This document shows, in pieces, positions 45,430-58,745 of a stretch of DNA of 64,000 nt. How positions within the stretch are numbered: position 1 is the first letter of the stretch; each line of letters opens with the position of its first letter. Below the pieces are notes generated by a model that was given only the letters and a program-made list of their open reading frames with translations, was not told where the DNA came from and did not search any database. The stretch is taken from the NCBI GenBank assembly GCA_007922305.1, contig ML677335.1:35451545-35515544 (forward strand). Reading direction: 5' to 3'. The DNA comes from Dermatemys mawii. Lineage: Eukaryota; Chordata; Testudines; Dermatemydidae. Position numbers and translations under genes: made by a program.

Positions 45430-45589
45430 CAGAGCCATCCCTTGGATAGGGCAAATTGGGATGACCATTCCAGGCCCCACGCTTTGTGGGGACCCACTGG
45501 CTGGTGCAATTGGCCAGTGTGGTTGGTCTTGGAAGAGACAAATCCATCACTTCCTCCCCAAGCCCCGCACTCCCACACGGATAGCCCTG
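45430..45589. mobile_element. hAT-type MITE (160 bp) nested in the CR1
   Basis: Ends are CAGAGCCATCC and, reverse complemented, CAGGGCTATCC: an 11-bp TIR pair with two mismatches. A perfect 8-bp duplication CTCAAGGC flanks it (45422-45429 and 45590-45597). The CR1 3' sequence is continuous once the insert and one duplication are removed. The 107-codon plus-strand frame over this region crosses several elements and is not a gene. Confidence 0.92.
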
Positions 45590-45612
45590 CTCAAGGCAGG
45601 ACTAAGTATTTT

Positions 45613-46684
45613 CTAGACCATGCCTGACAGGTATTTGTCTAACTTGCTCTTAAAAATCTCCATTGATTGAGATTGCGCAAACTCTCTAGGCAATTTATTC
45701 CAGTGCTTAACCATCCTGATAGTTAGGAAGTTTTTCTTAATGTCCAATCTAAACTGCCCTTGCTGCAATTTAAGCCTGTTACTTCTTGTCCTATCTTCAG
45801 AGGTTAAAGAGAACAATTTTTCTCCCTGCTTCTTGTAACCACCTTTTCTGTATTTGAAAATTATCATGTCTCCCATAAGTCATCTCTTCTCCAGACTAAA
45901 CAAACCAATTTTTGCAATAATGTTTTCTAGACCTTTAATCATTTTTGTTGCTCTTCTGTGGACTTTCTCCAGTTTGTCAACATCTCTCCTGAAATATGGC
46001 ATGCAGAATTGGAGGTAAGGCCTAATCAGCATGGAATAGAGCGGAAGAATTACTTTTTGTGTCTTGCTTACAACACTCCTGAAAATACATCCCATAATGA
46101 TGTTTGCTTTTTTTGCAACAGTGTTACACTGTTCACTCATATTAACCTTTTGATCCTCTATGATCCCCAGACTCCTTTCCACAGTACAAATCCTCTCCCA
46201 TTTTGTATGTCTGCAACTGATTGTTCCTTTGTGAGTGGAGTGCATTGCATATGTCCTTATTGACTTTCAACCTATTTTCTTCAGACAATTTCTTCATTTT
46301 GTCCAGATCATTTTGAATTTTAATTCTACCCTCCTAAGCACTTGCAACCCCTCCCAGCTTGGTATTGTTTGGGAACTTTATAAGTGTACTCTGTACGCCA
46401 TTATCTAAGTCACTGATGAAGACATTGAACAGACCCAGACACAGAACTGATCCCTGGGGGGACCCACTTGATATGCCCTTCCAGACTGACTGTGAACCAC
46501 TGATATCTACTCTTTTGGAATGATTTTCCAACCATTTATGTATCCTTATAGTAGATCCAACTGGGTTGTATTTTCCTAGTTTGTTTATGAGAGGGTCATA
46601 GGAGACAGTATGAAAAGCCTTACTAAAGTCAATATATAACACATCTAGCACTTCCCCTCCCCAGTCCACAAAGCTTGTTACCAT
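45613..46684 (-). pseudogene. CR1 ORF2 reverse transcriptase, C-terminal half, dead
   Basis: Pieces on the minus strand in order: 46684-46334 with DVLYIDFSKAFHTVSYDPLI and SSGSPQGSVLCLGLFNVFIS; 46245-45880 with the KKANIIMGCIFR and PLYSMLIRPYLQFCMPYF blocks; and 45876-45613 with RTRSNRLKLQQGQFRLDIKK, the C-terminal end. Stops and shifts separate them. The catalytic block that should read FADDTKL appears as FPNNTKL, so both aspartates are lost (near 46355-46375). In active CR1 this protein reverse-transcribes the element RNA. Confidence 0.85.
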
Positions 46685-46984
46685 ATCAAAGAAAGCTATT
46701 CGGTTGGTTTGAAATGATTTATTCTTGACAAATCCATGCTATTACTTATATCCTTATCTTCTATGTATCTGCAAACTGATTGCTTATCTTTCTGGGTATT
46801 GAAGTTAAGATGACTGGTCCATAATTCCCCGGATTGTCCTTATTGCCCTTTTTATAGATTAGCACTATATTTGCCATTAGTCATCCTTAAAGACTTTCCA
46901 GTATTGCCTTTGACAACTAAACAACATTTTTAGGGGATATGCATTGTTCTCTTTAATTCCCTTCAGCCCTCTAGGGATTTGAAT

Positions 46985-47150
46985 GGGATCATTATTTGGA
47001 GTAGCTAGCCCCTCCCACTTTTCACACTGCTGGAGGTACATTTGTATTTTCAGTGTTAGCTCAAACACAGCTAGCATGGGTAAAGCATGAGTAAAGCTCC
47101 TCGAGGTCAGAATTACACCTTCCAGCTCCAATGTAGACATATCCAAAGAA
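46985..47150. repeat. Harbinger-like MITE fragment
   Basis: The right end ccaatgtagacatatcc, with gctagccc and gtgttagctcaaacacagct inside, resembles the element at 18194-18515. The left arm is missing or eroded. The 89-codon minus-strand frame is a shadow. Confidence 0.5.
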
Positions 47151-47542
47151 CAGGGAAAGAAATTCTCAACATAAAGGTAGGCATTTTACTCTGTATTTAG
47201 TCACTTAAAATTGTTTCTAATTTTCAGAGAGTTTGACCTCCATGGCTCTGCCACTGAAATCAGAGGGAGTCGGGGATGATATAAATATAATTTTTAGATG
47301 CATAACATTAAGCCCTCAAGTTTGAAAATATTGGCTTTAGTTTCCATTGTACTTTGATAGTATAATAGTAATTAATAACTATCCTCAGAATCTTTAGACA
47401 AAATAACCAACAGAGAAAAAGACTAAATGAGTGTTGTTTATTTGTTAGTGTTCTCTCTCTGGCACCAACAAACAAATATTTCACTTGGTCGCACAATACG
47501 TCACAAGATACATTGACTGCAAAATCAAATATCCTTAACAAA

Positions 47543-47804
47543 GGCCTAGTCTACATTGATATATCTGATTGATATTGATATAACTCCATTGCACCATGGT
47601 GTGAAAAATCCACACCCCTCAGCAATTCAGTTAAACTGACCATGTAGACAATGTTATGTCTACAGATCCTGTCAACTTAGTTACCACCCCTTGGGAAGGT
47701 GGAATGCCTGCAACAACAGGCAAATCCCTCCTGTTGGCGTAGGTAGTGTCTTCACTAAAGCACTGCAGAGGCACAGCTGCAGCATTTTAAGTGTAGACAA
47801 GCCC
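47543..47804. mobile_element. Harbinger-type MITE (262 bp)
   Basis: Left end ggcctagtctacattgatat and right end ttaagtgtagacaagccc are imperfect TIRs sharing GTCTACA/TGTAGAC. AAA flanks both ends (47540-47542 and 47805-47807), a 3-bp duplication. Internal blocks (gtgtgaaaaatccacacccc, ccctcctgttggcgtaggta, gcaggcaaatcc-like text) match my recollection of a chelonian MITE related to the 35.7-kb Harbinger ends. Confidence 0.8.
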
Positions 47805-47807
47805 AAA

Positions 47808-49616
47808 CACAAGTCAGTCAGACATGCATTTGTGTATTTTGCTTCTTTCAGGAAACCCAATGCTTGAAAATAGAGGCAAAAAAAAAGTATTTTGCATTGT
47901 CAGCTTAGGTCTGTTTGAACTAGAACTATAATTCTAGCTGTAGTTATCTTATTTCTCTGAAAGTAGGCAAACTGTTGGGTTCACTGTATAAAAATTTGCA
48001 TTCATTGCATAGTTTAGTATCTTAAGTTACCAAACACACTGCAAAGAAGAACTATATAGACAACATACAGGTCTTGTTGAGCACTCTGGCCCCATTCCTA
48101 TGAAAAACCTAATCATACTTAACTTTAAGCCTGTGAGTATTTCCAGTGGGACTCTCTTAACTGAACCTAGAATTTTTTGTTCATCATTTGAATTAACATT
48201 TACTTTATAAACGTTGAGGACATTTTAATTTTGCTAGATTGTAATCAGGTGCCTCATGAACCTCAGAAGCCAAAATAAAACTACCTGAATAATTATATTT
48301 AGTGTGTGACATCTAGAGGAAAACAGATACTATTGTATAAAAATAATATTACAGTGATTTACCAATGCAGTACACAAATGTTGTCTAGAAAACTACAGTT
48401 TACAATAGTATTACTGCAGCATTTTCGAACCATTACTGCAATGTATATTTTATAGGGGAAACCTGCCTTTTTTCCTCTTACAACCCTAGTGAATGTATTG
48501 GACTAAATGGTCTCTATAACTTGCGATAAAGACACTGAGCCACTTCTTCAGTCCTGCTAAGTCCCTTTGCACCACCGGTGGTATAAAAATGACTTACAGA
48601 TACCGTAACTGGACATGCAAGGATTCCTCAGCATGCCAGCTATGTTGGTTTTACGCCAATCCCTTCCATTCCTTGGTGGTCAGGGCAATTGTGATGGGAA
48701 GAAACACTGTGTTCATCACCCCTGTTGGCATATTGGCCCCTCGTACACAGTTACAAGCCAGCATTACTGTAGCTACTCTAAATTGTGCTTGAGGTGAAAC
48801 CAGCACTAGGGGGCCTAGGTATTTGTGGGAGCAAAGTACAGAAAGATGGTCTTTTTCCCTTTCAGTTGCACCCAAGTTTCTGGCCCATAGTCTTAAATTC
48901 AGTCACTATCAGAAGCAATATCCTAACAGTTCTTACTATGTTGGACCAAAGATTCAGACAAAGTTTGATTAAATTTGAGCCCTGATGATACCTCCTTTCT
49001 CTTCCAGAGCAGGAAGGATCTTCAAGCATTGCAGCTGGGCTCACAATAAAAGATTGGGTGAGAAACTCCATTAGCTTCTACTTGCTGAGTTTTCTCTCTC
49101 CTACACACTTTATTCCCTGATAAGGGCCCTACATTGTTGATATTATGCAAAACATTAATTTAAGAAACTCATCATGCACATAAGAAAATTGCTAATGATA
49201 TTATTTCTTTCCAATAATATTGGCAAAGAGGAAGAATACAGCACAAATGTATTATATAAATGGAAATTCACTAATCTAGTAAGACTTTTGCATTCTATCA
49301 ACACTAATATATAAAGAAGGAAAATCTCTAATACAATAGAACATTCACTTCTTATTAACACAGAAACATTTTTCTTGCCACAATCCAGATATTTCTATTG
49401 ATGGTATCTATGTTTTTAAAATAAAATGGTAAGAACTTTTTAACCTTCACTTCATGTCTAAGAAGATAAATATTAAGACCTCAGTTTAATTACATTTGTG
49501 AATTTGAAACTGGGATGTTTTTTCTGCTCATGTAGATCTGATCATTTACATCAATGTTAAACTAATTCTGATGTATATTAGCTGACAATTTCCTAAAATT
49601 CATCTCTGGTTTTCAG
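47808..49616. other. No gene seen
   Basis: Unique-looking sequence. The frames at 48589-49071 overlap on both strands and have no domain. Confidence 0.35.
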
Positions 49617-49657
49617 GTTTTGCTTGGGATATAGAAGTCGAAAGCATGAATGACAAG
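49617..49657 (+). CDS. Very tentative 41-nt micro-exon
   Basis: tttcag at 49611-49616 and aaggtaaaa at 49655-49663 bracket 41 nt whose frame from 49619 reads FAWDIEVESMNDK. The frame also stays open through the donor site to TAA at 49706-49708, so it could equally be a 29-codon terminal piece. I do not recognise it, and chance is likely. Confidence 0.15.
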
Positions 49658-50420
49658 GTAAAAGAGAAAGACAACTTACAAATAAATGATAATCTGTGGT
49701 TTCCATAAAAATACACTATCAGTTGTTCTCCTTTTACCCCATGAACTACATTGACATTTCTGGTATTTAGTAGGAACCTGAATTAAGATGTTAGTTAATA
49801 AAAATGTTCTGGAATATTTTATTGGATTCTGCATCACATCCAGTCTTTGCTAAACAACAATATATTGCTATATGCATATTTTTATGTGACTATTACCAAG
49901 CAAATCAATGAATTTAATCCTGCGTAAAGCAAAAATGTCAGAAGTAATGAGACATTCTATGCATAGTTTCCCATTTAATCTTCTACCTTAAAAATGAATA
50001 ACAAAATATGCCAATTTAAATTAATGTAACTATTAAAAAATGAATTAATTTGCCTTGAAATATCAGTTCTTAAATCAGTTGTACACTTCCGTCATCTTTA
50101 CCTTTATCTCTGTCATCCATATCAGCCTGTCATTCTCTGTTTTGTTACTTACTGCAAGTCTGTAGATGTTAGAAACTGGGCCTATGCTTACCTAATGTAG
50201 AACCTAGGTGCTCCAAAGTGTGTAAACAAGAGTTAAGTTTTGTCAAATGGAAACTTGAGTTTTAAATTTACAAACAGATCTGCCTTTGAATATTTTCCCC
50301 ATTATTTGATGTGCCTTGATTGTCTTTATTCTGTCAATGTCTCAGAAAGAGCATGCACTAACATCATGATGTACATAAGGTAACTATAAGTTTAACCATA
50401 ATTCATAGCTTCTCTAATTC
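49658..50420. other. No recognised feature
   Basis: AT-rich, no repeat or open frame of note. Confidence 0.35.
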
Positions 50421-50424
50421 CCCG

Positions 50425-50765
50425 GGTCACTTCCCTGTGCGCCGCACTGTCTTCCCCCTTACCTCAGGGCTTGTCCTAATGGAGTCCCAGAAACCAGCTC
50501 AGGGCTTCTTCTTGCTCTCCCTGGCTCCTGATAGTGCTGCCCTGTCCAGGGTTCTGTAGCTCCATCAGACAGTCACACACTATCCACGCTCCTACAGCTC
50601 CAGCAAGGAATTGCCTCTGGCCCTGCAGTTCTTATAGCAGGCTGCTGGCCTCCCACTGGCTGTGTCACTCTAGGAAGCTTGGAGGACCTTCTCCACTGCC
50701 TTTTTGGGGGCAGAGTGTGGCAGGGCCATGAGGCCTCAGAGAATCTGGTATACCCTGTCACAGTT
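50425..50765 (-). repeat. GC-rich LTR-like segment, minus orientation
   Basis: A sharp GC-rich island (ccccgggtcacttccctgtg to ggtataccctgtcaca) stands in AT-rich DNA. Its right end, reverse complemented, begins TGTGACAGGGTATACC, like an LTR start. The other end and a duplication were not found. The 62-65 codon frames are compositional. Confidence 0.4.
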
Positions 50766-53583
50766 GGTTTTCTATTTCTCCTTTCCCATCAAAAGCCATT
50801 TTGATTATGCCAATTTTAATTGGAGAGTAATGGAGAATAACGTGTCATTTTTTCAACATACATCTGTAGTTAGAGACACTTGGGCACTGGTTCTAGCTCT
50901 CAGTCTTAAGCAAAGGGTTTTGAAAAATCTGAACTTTTTACCCAAACAAGTATTTCCCAGCCCTAAGGAATACAATATATCTAGTCAAACTGCTCACCCA
51001 ACCACCAAATTTCTCCTTCTGATATTGAGAATGATTTAATTTATTAACACTGCCAACTGAGTAAAATTCATTGTTGATATAACTCTACTGACACCAGAAA
51101 ATATTTTGGCCTGTTATTTATGACTTCTTGGGTTCTCGCTTCTTACTCCCAGCTTTATCTGGTGATCTTGTCAATATTGTGGGAACTGGCAGTCACTTCT
51201 TAAACAGGCAAAAAAAAATATAGACCAACTGTGTCTGCAAAACATCTTATGATACTATATCCTTGGAAATCTCACTGACTTGATTCCTCATCTTTCCTCT
51301 CCAAACTGATAACAGAAGTCTATTTAAATATACTTGAAGCAATCAAAACTGAATCACCACTTTGGCTCAGATCCCCACACTCCCAAATTCAGATTCCCTT
51401 TTCCTCCACAGAACTACTACAAAGTCATTCTGAAATGTGTTCTCTTTTGCATCAAACACACAACTGTGATTTTTGTTTCCTAATGGTTTTGGCAACTGTC
51501 AAGAGAAACGCCTTCTCTTCCCAGCTTCCACTCATGCCCCACCCTCTTTTTTTTTTTTTTTTACAAGTGTGATACAAAAGCTATTCCATGCATCATGAAT
51601 CTTTCAATAGATTTTTGATTAGTTTTTTCAGACATCTAATATATCTGGTTTCCTGCACATCTTATAAAAAACATCTTGATTTAGCCTGTACTATGTGGCA
51701 CTATCAACATTGTGCTATGTATTACTATGAAACACTTTAGTTTATCAATAGGAGACATATAAAGACCAAATTCAAATAGGGAACATAGGTTGGGATTTTC
51801 AAAAGGGCCGGAAGGTCTTAGGAGCACACATGTCAGGGAGAGATTTTCAGAAGGGCCAGTAGTCAGCAGGTCCCAAGGAGAACATTGCCTCAGTCTAGCC
51901 CTGATTTGACGGGTTTTTATTTTCAAGATAGCAGAGATCCAAGATTAAAAATGTATGCCACTGGACTTTTGATTGGTCATTGACACAGGGCCAGAGAGAA
52001 AACAGAACAGCTAAGGGTGCAGCAAACCAAACAGGGATCTTAAAAAACCCCCAAAAAACAAAACAAAAAAACACCCACTGCAAACACACAAAACCAAACA
52101 CACTCCACTCCTAGGTTTTCTGGTATTTTAGATTTCACTCTCAAAACACATAACGCTTTTTATAATTGGAGACCTCTCTTTATTCAGTAGCTATTTCTAG
52201 CATGATATATTTTCCCTTCTATCAGGAGATATCACAGTATCTGCCAGACCTGTCATACATAATATTAACACTTCCCTACATGAAAATTGCTTATGGGTTT
52301 TCCTGGACACAAGATCTGTATTTAGTCTTACTTTAGGCCTTCGCTCATCCTAGCTGATTAAAACAAAGTAACAGAGTGATGTCCAAGTCAGAGTACATTT
52401 TCACAGACAACAGAATTACAGAATGTATCTAGTGTGGTATCTTATCCACTGAGATTCATTGCTGAATTGCTGCAGAGTAACCACCTCAGTAATATATGCC
52501 TCACTGTACAGGAGTGCAATCACTAAAAACCATTCATCAACTTCACTTGGGTGCATGCTCATACATATCAGTTATGCTCAGCAACCACAGCATTGTAGTA
52601 AATGTTGGCATATTATCAGTTAGCATAGCAACCACGAAGACATAATGAAATCCAAAAAATCTCAGCATAGCCTAAAGAGTTTTCAAATCCATGTTTATCT
52701 TCTCTACAAATTCCCAGAGGTTATATATATAAATGGTAAGTATGTAACATCAAAAGTCTTAAACATTGCAGCTAAGTTTTTCTCATAAACAGTGACATCA
52801 AGAAGAATATGACTTTCATATAACATTTGTCTGTCTCCACACATTCCCGGCAGCACGTTCCATATAAAACACAAAACAAAAGACAGCTCCCACTCTTAAA
52901 GTTTCAGGACCTCATTTAGATGTCGTCAGTTTGATTTCTTGTTAAGTGAATCTCTTGAACTTTCCTTTTACTCAAATTTCCATGGTACTAGAAGCATGGC
53001 AAACTTCATTTAAATTGGGCATATTTTTTCCATAAGATTCCATGTAACAAACCAATGTGAGTAGCTAGGTAGCTCCGGCAAGGTCACCATTGATACAGAA
53101 TAAACAGGAAGCTAAGGATGATTTATGCCTTTCCACATACGAGTTCAATGAATCACTTGAACTAAAGGTAAGAAGTTGTATGCTAAAAAGAGTGCATATA
53201 ATTAGAAAAGGCTTTTAAGAGTTAGTGGTCAATTGGGGTGGTACAATTTGATATTAACAAATGTTGCACAAAACAGAACTTTGCATTTATTCTTAGCAAT
53301 GTTCTTTCTTCATTTAAATGTGCACGTGCAGCCTGGAGCAAAATTTTAAGATTCCAGCAAATGATTCTTAGACTAGAATTTCTTGAGGTTTTTTTGAATG
53401 CTGATGAGATATTTCTGTAAATGACAACTAAATGCTACACTTCAATGTTAAAATAAATGAAAACAGACAGAATAATTGTTTGTCTACAATTATGAAATTA
53501 GATCTTATTGGAGACCACTGTGCCCCAACTTTATGACTGGTTCTGCACTTAATTTGCATGACACACTTTATACCTCTACCTTC
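50766..53583. other. No gene; a MITE scrap at about 51790-51885 and a T run at about 51547-51562
   Basis: ttgggattttcaaaagggcc, then aggtcttaggagcacacatg near 51790-51835 is part of a recalled palindromic MITE (GGGATTTTCAAAAG ends). Nothing else is recognised. Confidence 0.4.
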
Positions 53584-53601
53584 TTTTTTTTTTTTTTTTT
53601 T
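53584..53601. repeat. Poly-T tract (18 T)
   Basis: An uninterrupted T run. The adjoining frames at 53428-53771 contain it as poly-lysine or poly-phenylalanine and are not genes. Confidence 0.9.
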
Positions 53602-56600
53602 GCCAGGAGGGTGCTGTTCGTAAAGATCACAGTTGCCAGGATGCAATGTTCCATCCTGTTTTGGCTGATTCTGCTTGGAAGCCTGCTGGGCCTGTTGCTT
53701 CCATGAACTGCATGCCGAGTTGCCAACTCCTGTGATTTTATCGCAAGTCTTGCAATAGTTGGTTTCTGCACCTCATCCCAGCTCCTGGAGTCATGTGATT
53801 ACATGAGAATCTTAGTTCTTAATTTTTTTAAAAGTACATTTCTAGCTTTTCATACTTGTGAAGAAACGCTTGAAAATGTGGCCCAAAAACTAAAACACCT
53901 TAAGGCAAATAAAAAGACTGCAATAGTTATTCTTTTAATAACTAATGATTTCTAAATCAATCTCATAATTTTTGGGTGGGGGAGGTAAGGAAAAGTCAGG
54001 GGCTCATGATGTTTGAATACATGGGCTTGACAATACAAGCAATATCTATATTACAGAACTCCAGACTTTAGCCACCCCAACTGAGAAACAATATTATAAA
54101 TCTTCTTTGGGAACAAAAAGAGATTAATATATAATTATACAGGAGGATGGAGGGAAACCACAGTGCCTTCCTAGTCTTGTGCTCTCTGAATAAGCAATAG
54201 CAGTGTAGGACTTGGGCCATCCGTTGGGTACTCTTCATTAATAATTATTTACTGGTGGTTCTTTCTTTACTAATGATCCAAATGTCTCTTCTATTTTTCT
54301 TGTTGAATGAATTCAAGTATGTCAGCCATTTTTATGTCAGCATTTAGTGTATTTTTGTTCTGTGAGAAGATTAAACATTGGCATGACCAAATTCAGAATT
54401 ACTAAATTACATCTATAAAATAGATGTCTCTGTCTCTGTAGATGCTTTTTATTGTGGTGCTATGTCTCTGTTACACTGTACCACCAACAGAGTAACACTG
54501 GTTGCGGTAAGGGAGGGTGCTTCAAGAAGGAAAGTGTATTAGAGGTTTGTCAGCACTATCTCAGAACCAACTTCTTCCCTTGTTTGAGTCCCATATGGAG
54601 TCCTGTCATTTGGACTGTGTGATACTTTAAAGGGCAGATCAATTTTTATAAAGGCAAGGGGAATCTTCTGCCTGGTGACTGTGAAAAAGCATTTTGTTTA
54701 TATATCTTTCCTATAAAGCAAATTTGCAGTGATACATTCCTCTTATCGCTTTCAACACTCTTTGCAATTTGTCCAGTAAAGCCGCAGGAGAGATACATCA
54801 CTGTGTCACTTCATGTACCTGCATGTGGACATGGTTGTTGTGCTAGGGAATAAGATTACTGAGCAGGCACCCAATGCACTGCCTTCTTATCAACTGTTGT
54901 GAAGCCCCTCTCTCTACACCTCCCCTCGTACCTCAACCTTGTGCTGTAGTGAAATCAGGACAGTCATGGCCATGAAAGGCTCCTTATAAATGTTTCATTT
55001 TCAGTGCTTTTGGAGGGACTCTCTCTTGAGTGAAGGGCTCTGGGGGTGTAAATTTCTAAATACTCTCCATTTTTGACCTTGTTTAAGTCAGAGTTTTTTA
55101 ACAGCATTATGGAAGCAAACCTTGCATCATGCTAAGGAAGTAAATAACTTTACAGTGGGATTTTTCAAGAATGTTAAAAGTCAATAGGAGCAGAGATAGG
55201 CCAAAACCCTTCCCATAAGTGGTATGTTCTGCAAGATGGTGCGAGGAGGCAGGAAAGTAAGGGAACACACACATGATCTCTTCACTAGGTTTCACCTTAA
55301 TAAGATGGTAACGTTGTCAGTTCAGTTTTATAAGGTGATAATATTACTAAAAAGTATATACCAGCTACTTGTTATTCTCAGCAGTAGATGCATGAACTTC
55401 TCCTGGCGTCGGTGGGTGCTCAGAAATTTCAGCCCAGATAGTTCCCTGAGATGAAGAACAAGTAACTGTGACATTCCTTTTGAGTGAACTTAGTAGCTCT
55501 TTGCTGCTTCTGAATTTCTCCATTGGGTACAAAGGTGGCCAACCATCTATATTCTCCTGATTTAATCCAGTTGCCCCAATCTATATCTAAATCTCATTTT
55601 CATACAGGTATCTACATTATGAGATTAAAGAGAATGATGCTTGTGATTATCATGATTCATATTACAATGGATATGTAATATTGTCACAATGCCCTTTTAG
55701 TGTATTTTTTTTTGTAAGTTTCAGAAGACCAGACAGTGTATCATGATGGCTTCGTCCCTAGCCTGCCATCTCCTCCAGTGGCCTGTAGTGATTCCTCCAC
55801 CTCCCCTTCCATAGACCCAGACAGTGGGAGGCAGCATGGTCTAGACCAGGGATGGTGAGGGACTGAAAAACTGAGCCTCCCTTCCCCATGGAGAAAGGAA
55901 TATGTGCAAAGAGGACCCCTCTGCAAACAGATCTCAGGGGCATAACACAGCTTTTGGGTTAGCTGGGCTCAAATATGGCAGGTTAGTAAAATATAAAATG
56001 GAAAAGCCCCAATACCAGACTATTAAAGTAGCATCTTTATTTTGAAAGAAATGGAAAAGGGCATTTTGACAAATATGTGAGTATCAGCCAATAACAAAAG
56101 AATTTGCAATAGCTTCCAGAGGCTTAATTTTTATCCAGAAAATGTTGATTCAATCTTCAAGGTCAGCTTTTCAAGAGTGTTTATTATTGTGTACAGAAGG
56201 GTCACAAAGAGCACACTTGCAATTTCTCAACAAATATGTTTAACTTTTATTAAACATAGAAAAAGGACATCAGATCAAAACAGCTAGTTTCAGCTATTTC
56301 CAGAAGCTACTTTCCTATTCCTAAATACTCACAGCTACTAACTTTAAGTCGACAATTGTTTAAAATGGAATATTACTTGCAACAAATTATTATCCTTCAG
56401 GATTCCCAGACAGGCTCACGTGAATTCCAGGTTAGCCCATATACATACTCTCTTATGTAATAAATATTTTATTAATTATTACACTGTGCAAATCATACAT
56501 CTAATCCTAATTATAGTGCAAATAGTTCCATGCTAAATATATAGCCGGTTTCCAAAATCTGATTATATAACTGTATATGTAATGTAAATCTGTTACTAGA

Positions 56601-57960
56601 AACGTGCTGGTGCAGAAGGGAAACTATCACCACAGGAAAATGGATGCCAATGTCTTACATTTAAAATATATTCATTTTTTAGTAATTTAATGAGCCTCAA
56701 ATATCAAGTGCTAAAGAAGAATATTTTTAAAAGTGAAAGTTAATTTATTCCCTGTTTTGTAATTTTTCTAATAACCTAATCCATCAAACTCCTTGCAGAG
56801 TAAATTAAGATTCAGAATTTAAATCTGATTAACAAATACCAACATCCTTATTTGTAATTGTTAAATAGCAAACAATTAAAATTAAAACATGCAGTGGAAA
56901 AAGACTGTTTTAATTTTCCATCTCATTCATTTATTGTATTGATTTGGGAGCAATGGTACTTGAGTGGGGCACTGATGGATCCCTCACAATGTAAAGTAAC
57001 AAACCATCTAACCATCAGGGCAACAGAAATGTCATAGCAGATTCTTTGAAGGAAAAACAAAAAGGGGAGAGAGATGGTTTTACAATGTGCTGTTCTTTTA
57101 AATTTGGATAAGGTGTTGTGAGTTCCTCCCATTCTCCCCCACCTCCTCTACGGTTACAGCTAACCAACCTGCCTTGGCTGTAGACAGGAATTTTCCTCTA
57201 AAGAGTCATTAACTCTCTCTTCTGATTCAGCTAAAAATGGACACTCACAGCATCTTCCCACTTTGTGTATTTTCAATAAGCAAATGACATTTCTTTTTTT
57301 TCTTTTTTGTATTTATCTTATCTTTAAGTTCAGCCAACATGTTCTAGTTTTTATTACCAAATCTCTTATATAATGGTTGCCATTAAAAGTCAACATTTAC
57401 TAATATAGTGTTATCTGGTATATCATTATTTACTATTATTAGTATAAGGAAATACTGCAATATTTCTGGTATCACGCTGTCCAATGTTAGTAAATGGTGG
57501 ATTTTTACTGGAGATCACTATAACTCATTTATATTTATAGGGAATCAGCATGTATTATGTGGACATAATATATTATCAGCCACGTTATCAGTTTAATGTC
57601 CAATACAACGTTAATTTGGGCTATAGCCAACACTTACGGGAGACAACCAAACTCTAAATGTTATGATTCAATATTATTGAAGTCCAATTGCTTTTTTTAA
57701 TTTCATATAAATACAAAATCTAGAGCTATTCTGTATGTTTCAAAAATAGAGAAGGAAGCACCAGAGTACCTCTCATGGTTACCCTGTTGATGACTCCACC
57801 CTTTAGAGGAATTAGCATGAAAGGGTAACTCATGCAATGAGAGTTGCAAAATGAACAAGTTGTTCCACAAAGCACAAAAAACAGCATTTCTATGTATAAT
57901 GTGCCTGATCCTGGGTAGCTTTTACTCATGGGATTTCCTTACTAAAATCAGGTAGTCAAC
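53602..57960. other. About 4.3 kb without a recognised gene or repeat
   Basis: Open frames stay below about 80 codons and lack domains. The 55740-55960 stretch is somewhat richer in GC and has overlapping minus-strand frames of 61 codons, but no family was recognised. Confidence 0.35.
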
Positions 57961-57969
57961 AGGAATACT

Positions 57970-58745
57970 GGGATTACCAGACTGAATCAGACTCCAGGTC
58001 CATCTAGTCCAATATCTTGTCTCTGACAATGGCCGGTATTAGATGGAAGATGTAAGACCCTTATACTATACAGATGTGGGATAATCTGTCCCTTATGTAG
58101 GGTTCATCCTGATTGCTAATAGTTAGGGATTGGCTTAAACCCTGAAGCATAAGGTTTAATATACCTTCAAAAATGGGTTGCCATAACAACTCTGGATATT
58201 CCTGCCATCCATATAAATATCCAGCCCCTTTTAGAATCTTGTTAAGTTTGAGGCTTTGATGATTTCCTGAGGCAACAACTACCACAGTTTAAATTACATG
58301 CTGTGTCAAAAAGTATTTCTTTGTATTGGTTTTGAATTTGCCATATTTTAATGGTATTGAATATCCCTTTCTTCTTGTGTTGAGATAGACAGTAAAGAAA
58401 TTCCAAATCTACCTTCTCCAGTCAATTGTTTTATATACTTTTATAACATCCCTCTTATTCATTCTTTTTCTAAGGTAAACAATTGCAATCTTTTCAGTCC
58501 TCTCCATATGAGAGTTTTTCCAGGTTCTTGATCATTTTAATCCCTCTTCTCTGAACTCTAAGTGTGCAATATCCTTCTGGAGATGGAGTAGATCAGTACA
58601 GTACACACACTATTCTATGACCAGTTAACATAAAGGCATTGTATCACTCACCATCTCATTTCTGCTACATCTTAACATCTTGTTAGCTTTTGGATCACAA
58701 CTGCACATTGAGATTTACTCAAGTTACTATGAGTACAGTAGGATT
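57970..58745 (-). mobile_element. CR1 LINE, 5'-truncated, minus orientation
   Basis: actccaggtccatctagtcc, then aatatcttgtctctgacaat at the left is a CR1 3' end read backward. Further right, atttctttgtattggttttg, ataacatccctcttattcat, cttgatcattttaatccctc and caactgcacattgaga follow the minus-strand order of CR1 ORF2 coding sequence. All frames are broken. Confidence 0.75.

Larger units (their letters stand above)
45363..46880 (-). mobile_element. CR1 LINE, 5'-truncated, minus orientation
   Basis: The 3' end (reverse of tagaattgtaggactggaag, ggacctcaagacatcatcta) sits at 45363. Reading on the minus strand upstream gives the C-terminal half of ORF2 with its reverse transcriptase. A 160-bp hAT MITE has landed in its 3' region at 45430. 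The 5' end fades near 46880. Confidence 0.85.

Noticed and set aside
45293..45616. 107-codon plus-strand frame
   Set aside because: It crosses a CR1 tail, the start of an opposed CR1 and a nested hAT MITE, so it is an accident of three elements.
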